Positions 59,877-64,000 of a stretch of DNA of 64,000 nt are shown here, piece after piece. The stretch's first letter is position 1. Each line of letters starts with the position of its first letter. Both the position numbers and the translations under genes were made by a program. The stretch is from VFMC01 sp050248155 (lineage in GTDB: Bacteria > Actinomycetota > Acidimicrobiia > Acidimicrobiales > Ilumatobacteraceae): positions 61,028-125,027 of the forward strand of contig JBFWSW010000006.1 of NCBI GenBank assembly GCA_050248155.1. The letters run 5' to 3'. The notes beneath the pieces are model-generated. The model saw nothing but the letters and a program-made list of their open reading frames with translations. It searched no databases and was not told the origin of the DNA.

Positions 59877-60878
59877 TCAGCCTGCCCCTTCGTCGAGGTG
59901 CCTGCCGAGGCGGTCGCTGACGACCTCGACCGTCGCCAACGCTTGCGGGTAGTTCATACGGGTGGGCCCCAGCACGCCCACGGTACCGACGTGTTCGCCC
60001 TGCACGACCACGGGCGCCACGACGACCGAGCATGCGACGAGCGGCTCGATCCCGTGCTCGGCACCGATCGCCACGGACAGCCCCCTACTGAGCACGTCGC
60101 GCACGAGCGACACCATGACGTACTGCTGCTCGAGGGTCTGCAGCACGGTGCGCACCGTCTCGACCGCATCGAAGGATCGGGCGACGACCGATGTGCCGCC
60201 CACGAACACGGGCTCGTGCTGGCGCGCTGTGAGCAGCGCCGACACGGCCGACCGGCACAGCTCGTCGACCTCGGCATCGCCCGAAGGAGGCAGCGGCCGG
60301 TCGATCGGCCCTCCCGCGAGGACACGTTGCAGGTGCGCGGTCGCTGCCGCGACGCGCACGTCGGAGATCTCACCCGAGATCTCGAAGGTCTCGTTCTCGA
60401 CGTGCCCGTTCGACATGACCGCGACCACGACTGCCGACCGTGCGGACAGGCCGACGACCTGCACGGAACGGACGACGCTGCGGTCCGACGGGGGCCCGAC
60501 CACCACCGAGGCGTGGCTGGTGAGCTGGGCGAGCAGGTCCGAGGTGCGATGCAGCATCTCTTCCAGCCGGCCGTGGGCCGCGTCGAAGAAGTCACCGACG
60601 CGCTGTGCCGCAGCCACGTCGAGCGGCCGCGGCTCGACCATGTGGTCGACGAAGAAGCGGTAGCCCTTGTCGGTCGGCACACGCCCGGCCGATGTGTGCG
60701 GCTGGATCAGGTAGCCCTCTTGTTCGAGCACGGCCATCTCGTTGCGCACCGTCGCCGAGCTGACGTGCACACCGGGCGCGTTGGCGATGTGCGTCGAGCC
60801 GACCGGCTGAGCGGTGGCGATGTACTCGTGCACGATCGCACGCAGGATCGCTGTCTTGCGTTCGTCAAGCATCTGCAT
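59877..60878 (-). CDS. hrcA: Heat-inducible transcription repressor HrcA
   Basis: A 333-residue repressor of heat-shock genes. N-terminal winged HTH: AQPVGSTHIANAPGVHVSSATVRNEMAVLEQEGYL, cited by its core VSSATVRNEMAVLEQEGYLI. The central GAF-like domain and C-terminal VGVLGPTRMNYPQALATVEVV segment are typical. HrcA binds CIRCE elements; I found no clear CIRCE in the 60 bp upstream, but a palindrome (60949-60963) and a TCGCT-AGCGA repeat lie there. Confidence 0.94.
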   Translation of the reverse strand: MQMLDERKTAILRAIVHEYIATAQPVGSTHIANAPGVHVSSATVRNEMAVLEQEGYLIQPHTSAGRVPTDKGYRFFVDHMVEPRPLDVAAAQRVGDFFDAAHGRLEEMLHRTSDLLAQLTSHASVVVGPPSDRSVVRSVQVVGLSARSAVVVAVMSNGHVENETFEISGEISDVRVAAATAHLQRVLAGGPIDRPLPPSGDAEVDELCRSAVSALLTARQHEPVFVGGTSVVARSFDAVETVRTVLQTLEQQYVMVSLVRDVLSRGLSVAIGAEHGIEPLVACSVVVAPVVVQGEHVGTVGVLGPTRMNYPQALATVEVVSDRLGRHLDEGAG

Positions 60879-60916
60879 CGCCCGGTGGTACTCGTGGATC
60901 GGTGGATCTCGTTCGC

Positions 60917-60932
60917 TCAGGCTAGCGAGAAC
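60917..60932. promoter_or_regulatory. Candidate hrcA operator (short inverted repeat)
   Basis: On the minus strand TCGCTAGCCTGAGCGA has perfect 5-bp arms and a 6-bp spacer, about 40 bp upstream of the hrcA start. It differs from the consensus CIRCE (long TTAGCACTC arms), so assignment is weak. Confidence 0.3.
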
Positions 60933-60938
60933 TGCTGG

Positions 60939-62303
60939 TCACCGACTTGTACCGTGCTGGTACCTCGCGAGTGCCTCGGCGCGCTCGGCCGCGTGATCGA
61001 CCATCGGCGCCGGGTACCCGTCGGGCCGGGCACTGCCCGGTGAGTGGATCACCCGATCGGGCACGTCGGCCAGCTCGGGCACCCAGCGGCGGATGTACAG
61101 CCCCTGCGGATCGAACCGCTCGGACTGCGTGGTCGGGTTGAACACGCGGTAGAAGGGCGAGGCGTCGGTCCCGGTGCCGGCCGTCCACTGCCACCCGTGG
61201 TTGTTCGACGCGAGGTCACCGTCGAGCAGGCGCTGCATGAAGTGGCGGGCGCCCCACTGCCACGGCAGGTGGAGATCCTTCACGAGGAAGCTGGCGACGA
61301 TCATCCGCACGCGGTTGTGCATCCAGCCGGTGGCGAGCAGTTGGCGCATGCCCGCGTCGACGATCGGGAACCCGGTCGTCCCGGCGCACCACGCCTCGAA
61401 CCGGCGACGCGCTGCTGCGTCGGTGTCCACGGGGACCGCATCCATCTTCGGTTGCAGGTTCGTCCACGCGGTCTCCGGGCGATGCAGCAGCACATCGGCG
61501 TAGAAGTCGCGCCACGCGAGCTCGGTGCGGAACACGCGGTGCGCACGCTCGTCGTGCAGGTCGTCGATCAGCTCGAGCGGGTGGACAACTCCCCATCGCA
61601 GCGCCACCGACATCCGGCTCGTCCCGTCGACGCCGGGAAGGTTGCGCCGCTCGTCATAGTCGTCGAGCCGGTCGGCGACGAACGACGCCCACTCGGCCCG
61701 GACGCTCTCGGCGTCGGACGCCGGCAGGCCAGCTGGCGGCACGGCCGGGGCGACTTCGGGGATCTCCTCCCGCTCCAGGCTGGCCGGCGCGATCCAATCG
61801 ACATCGCTCACACGCGGCGTGGCCGGTCGATCGGCCCACAGCTCGGCGCCGACGCCGAGCCAGCGCTTCGCGTACGGCGTGAACACGCCGTACGACGTGC
61901 CGTCGGACTTGGTCACGGTGCCTGGCTCGACCGCGTAGTTGCTGCCGACGCCTCGAAAGGTCCGGCCGTCCCGGCGGATCCGTTCGGCGACGGTTGCGTC
62001 GCGCCGGCGCCCGTACGGACCATGGTCACGGGTGACGACGACGGCGTCGGCACCGACCTCCGCAGCGAGCCGCGGCACGACCTCCACCGGGTCGCCTCGT
62101 CGCACGACGAGCGTCCCGCCGAGTTGCCGATCGAGCGCGTGCAGCGCGGCGGCCAGATATGCGCGGCGCGGCGCTCCTGCCCCCTCGAAGGCCGGGTCGA
62201 CCACGAACAGCGGCACGACCTCGCCGTGGGCGTGGGCCTCGGCGAGCGCCGCATGCTCGTGGACGCGCAAGTCGCGTCGGAACCACAGGATCGATCGGGC
62301 CAT
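60939..62303 (-). CDS. phr: Deoxyribodipyrimidine photolyase
   Basis: A 454-residue class I photolyase/cryptochrome-family flavoprotein. N-terminal antenna domain: SILWFRRDLRVHEHAALAEA. FAD-binding C-terminus: WMHNRVRMIVASFLVKDL and the strongly conserved NNHGWQWTAGTGTDASPFYR, and the R-x-FNP region. It repairs cyclobutane pyrimidine dimers using blue light. ATG at 62303 is chosen; upstream in-frame sequence to 62807 overlaps the divergent phosphatase gene and is rejected. Confidence 0.93.
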   Translation of the reverse strand: MARSILWFRRDLRVHEHAALAEAHAHGEVVPLFVVDPAFEGAGAPRRAYLAAALHALDRQLGGTLVVRRGDPVEVVPRLAAEVGADAVVVTRDHGPYGRRRDATVAERIRRDGRTFRGVGSNYAVEPGTVTKSDGTSYGVFTPYAKRWLGVGAELWADRPATPRVSDVDWIAPASLEREEIPEVAPAVPPAGLPASDAESVRAEWASFVADRLDDYDERRNLPGVDGTSRMSVALRWGVVHPLELIDDLHDERAHRVFRTELAWRDFYADVLLHRPETAWTNLQPKMDAVPVDTDAAARRRFEAWCAGTTGFPIVDAGMRQLLATGWMHNRVRMIVASFLVKDLHLPWQWGARHFMQRLLDGDLASNNHGWQWTAGTGTDASPFYRVFNPTTQSERFDPQGLYIRRWVPELADVPDRVIHSPGSARPDGYPAPMVDHAAERAEALARYQHGTSR

Positions 62304-62333
62304 CGACCACAGTGTGTCCCGTAGTGTCGGTAC

Positions 62334-62951
62334 GTGTCGCTCCAAGGCCCGAACCACGTCCTGCTCGTCCGCCACGGTCCCACCGAGTGGTCCTCGCTCG
62401 GCCGGCACACCGGCCGCACCGACGTCGAGCTCACCGAGCGAGGGCTCGAGCTCACCCAGGGCCTGCGTCCACTGCTCTACCGGCTGATCGACAGCCGCCA
62501 CGCCGACCCACCGCAGCCGCCGCTGGTCTTCTCCAGCCCCCTGAAGCGCTGCCTCGACACGGCGCGGATGGCGCTGCCCGAGTTCGAGGCCGAGGAGGTG
62601 CAGCAGCTGATCGAGGTCGACTACGGCGAGTACGAGGGCCTCACCACGGCGACGATCCTCGAGCGCCACCCAGGGTGGGACCTGTTCCGCGACAGCTGCC
62701 CCGGCGGCGAGAGCATGGCGGCCGTGTCCGCCCGATGCGACTCCGTGATCGCCAAGATGGAGCGGGTGGCGACGGGGCGAGCCGTGGTGCTCTTCACCCA
62801 CGGGCACTTCAGCCGCGCGCTCACGTCCAGGATGCTCGGCCTGCCCGTGACGGCGGCGTCAGCCCTCTACAACGAGACCGCGACCATCGGTGTGCTCGAC
62901 AACCGGCGCGGCGAGCTCGTCCTCACCGGCTGGAACATCTCGGCGGGTTGA
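62334..62951 (+). CDS. Histidine phosphatase-family protein
   Basis: A 205-residue phosphoglycerate-mutase-like phosphatase. The catalytic motif LLVRHGPTEW lies at residues 9-18, the acidic donor in YGEYEGLTT and the second His in VLFTHGHFSRAL. It may dephosphorylate a metabolite or glucosyl-glycerate-type compounds. GTG at 62334 is 30 bp from the divergent photolyase start. Its 3' end overlaps the convergent MFS gene by about 93 bp. Confidence 0.88.
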   Translation: MSLQGPNHVLLVRHGPTEWSSLGRHTGRTDVELTERGLELTQGLRPLLYRLIDSRHADPPQPPLVFSSPLKRCLDTARMALPEFEAEEVQQLIEVDYGEYEGLTTATILERHPGWDLFRDSCPGGESMAAVSARCDSVIAKMERVATGRAVVLFTHGHFSRALTSRMLGLPVTAASALYNETATIGVLDNRRGELVLTGWNISAG

Positions 62952-64000
62952 CCGCCAGCGTGCCCCGGCACCGAGCACAGCGGCGACCACAGCGACGACG
63001 CTGCCGTATCCGAGGCTCCACTCGGAGCCGATGCCGTCTGCCACCCAACCCGTGACCGGTGCGCCGATCGGCGCGGTGCCGAGGAAGGCGACGGCCCCGA
63101 GCGCGAGGATGCGACCGCGCATCTCGGGCGGTGACTCCATCTGCGAGATCGCGTTCAACGACGCGACGAAGGCCGCAGCGCCCGCTCCCATCGGCAGGCT
63201 CCACGCGTAGGCGATCCAGATCGACGGTGCCCAGGCGACGCCGAAGCCGCTCAACCCGAGGACTGCGGTCGAGACGAAGAACCAGCGTGAGCCGACTCGA
63301 TCAGCTGCTGCGGTGACGAGCGAGCCGACGAAGCTGCCGACGCTCGTGACAGCGAGGAGCCAGCCGAACAGCTCCTCGTCGCCGAAGCGGTCGTCGGCCA
63401 GCGCCAGCAACGAGACATTGTGGTTGAACGCGAACGTCCCCACCGTGGCGAAGACCGTGAACAGCACGAGCAGCCGCGGGCTCCGGTAGACGAACGCCAG
63501 CGCCTCGCGGACCGGCTTGCCGCCCCGCGGTGCCGGGGGCGGCACGTGCATCTGCGACTGATCGATGCGCAGCATCGGCCAGAGGATCGCGACGAACGAC
63601 AGTCCGTTGACGATGAACAACCAGCCAGGGCCGATCGGCGACACCAGCGCCGCGGCGAGCGCAGGCCCGAAGATGCGCGAGCCGGTCATGACGGCGGTGT
63701 TGAGGGCGACGACGTTGCCGATCTCGTCGGGCTCGACGAGCTCGATGACAAACCCGCGGCGGGCCGGGTTGTCGAGCGCGGCGATGACGCCGAGCACAGC
63801 GAGAGCGCGAGCACGATCGGCAGGTTGACCAACCCAGCCAGCTCGAGCGCTCCGAGCACCAGCGCCTGCACGGCCATCGCCGACTGCGTCGCGATCGCCA
63901 TCGATCGCTTGCTCACCCGGTCGGAGACGGCACCGGCCCACACCCCGAGCACGAGCATCGGCAGGAACTGGCAGAACAGGGTGATGCCGACATCGGCTGC
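62859..64000 (-). pseudogene. MFS transporter (MFS-3/enterobactin-exporter-like), frameshifted, 5' end beyond window
   Basis: A major facilitator transporter whose 5' part lies beyond 64000. Two frames carry its sequence. The upstream frame has LVLGVWAGAVSDRVSKRSMAIATQ (MFS motif A, cited by GVWAGAVSDRVSKRS) and ends at about IVLALSL near 63800. The downstream frame continues VLGVIAALDNPARRGFVIEL with the remaining membrane segments and stop at 62859. A single missing base near 63798-63802 explains the switch; restoring one G gives LSLVLGVIAALD. This could be a real mutation or a sequencing error. Confidence 0.7.

Noticed and set aside
60879..60963. A CIRCE heat-shock operator before hrcA
   Set aside because: No TTAGCACTC-N9-GAGTGCTAA is present; only shorter, different inverted repeats, one of which (60949-60963) is partly inside the photolyase gene.

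Overview
The window is high-GC DNA dense with genes, from an actinobacterium. Three things suggest a member of the Acidimicrobiia (Ilumatobacter/Iamia-like); this is inference, not proof. First, there are many F420/flavin enzymes: five luciferase-like (LLM) oxidoreductases and one Ddn-type nitroreductase. Second, the substrate-binding lipoprotein has a TEAP/TDAP-rich linker. Third, the right end carries an actinobacterial housekeeping block: hemW, a BldD-type regulator with the c-di-GMP signature, rsmE, dnaJ, hrcA and photolyase.

Layout. 1-15.8 kb: an acyl-CoA synthetase (cut by the window edge), an acyl-CoA-dehydrogenase-like flavoprotein and a cupin/carboxylesterase pair. Then comes a leftward series that begins at a lipoprotein gene (15760), continues through a LivH-LivM-LivG triple fusion and LivF, and then Ddn, NTF2-like, LLM, esterase, SDR and carboxylesterase genes. 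15.9-27.7 kb: a divergent rightward operon of nine genes (HyuB, HyuA, class III aminotransferase, bicupin, nitroreductase, amidohydrolase, DUF35, Cys-less thiolase-like protein, tandem CaiB) whose start and stop codons nearly all overlap. 27.7-38.2 kb: a TetR/hydrolase pair, a leftward operon (Rieske ferredoxin, LLM, SMP-30, LLM, unknown protein, SDR) behind IclR and LacI regulators, and an aldo/keto reductase. 38.2-42.8 kb: a leftward aromatic ring-hydroxylation and meta-cleavage operon. 43-50.2 kb: SDR, Baeyer-Villiger monooxygenase, amidohydrolase, LLM, quinone oxidoreductase-like and epimerase genes. Together the first 50 kb reads as a catabolic region for organic acids, aromatics or alicyclic compounds. 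The exact substrate cannot be read from sequence.

50.36-54.98 kb: a small integrative element in the 3' end of tRNA-Val(GAC). It is bounded by 45-bp direct repeats (one mismatch) and carries a tyrosine integrase, an HTH gene, a frameshifted phage tape-measure remnant, three small genes and a SIR2-like (NADase-fold) protein that is a plausible anti-phage cargo gene. 55-64 kb: chromosomal housekeeping genes, ending in an MFS transporter gene with an apparent single-base frameshift.

Regulatory highlights: an identical 17-bp near-palindrome (ACCTTACACGTTTAAGG), LacI-operator-like, lies upstream of both a stand-alone flavokinase gene and the iclR gene next to lacI. Inverted repeats of the type WTTCAAA-N5-TTYGAAW lie in the tetR/hydrolase divergent region and before the Baeyer-Villiger monooxygenase gene.
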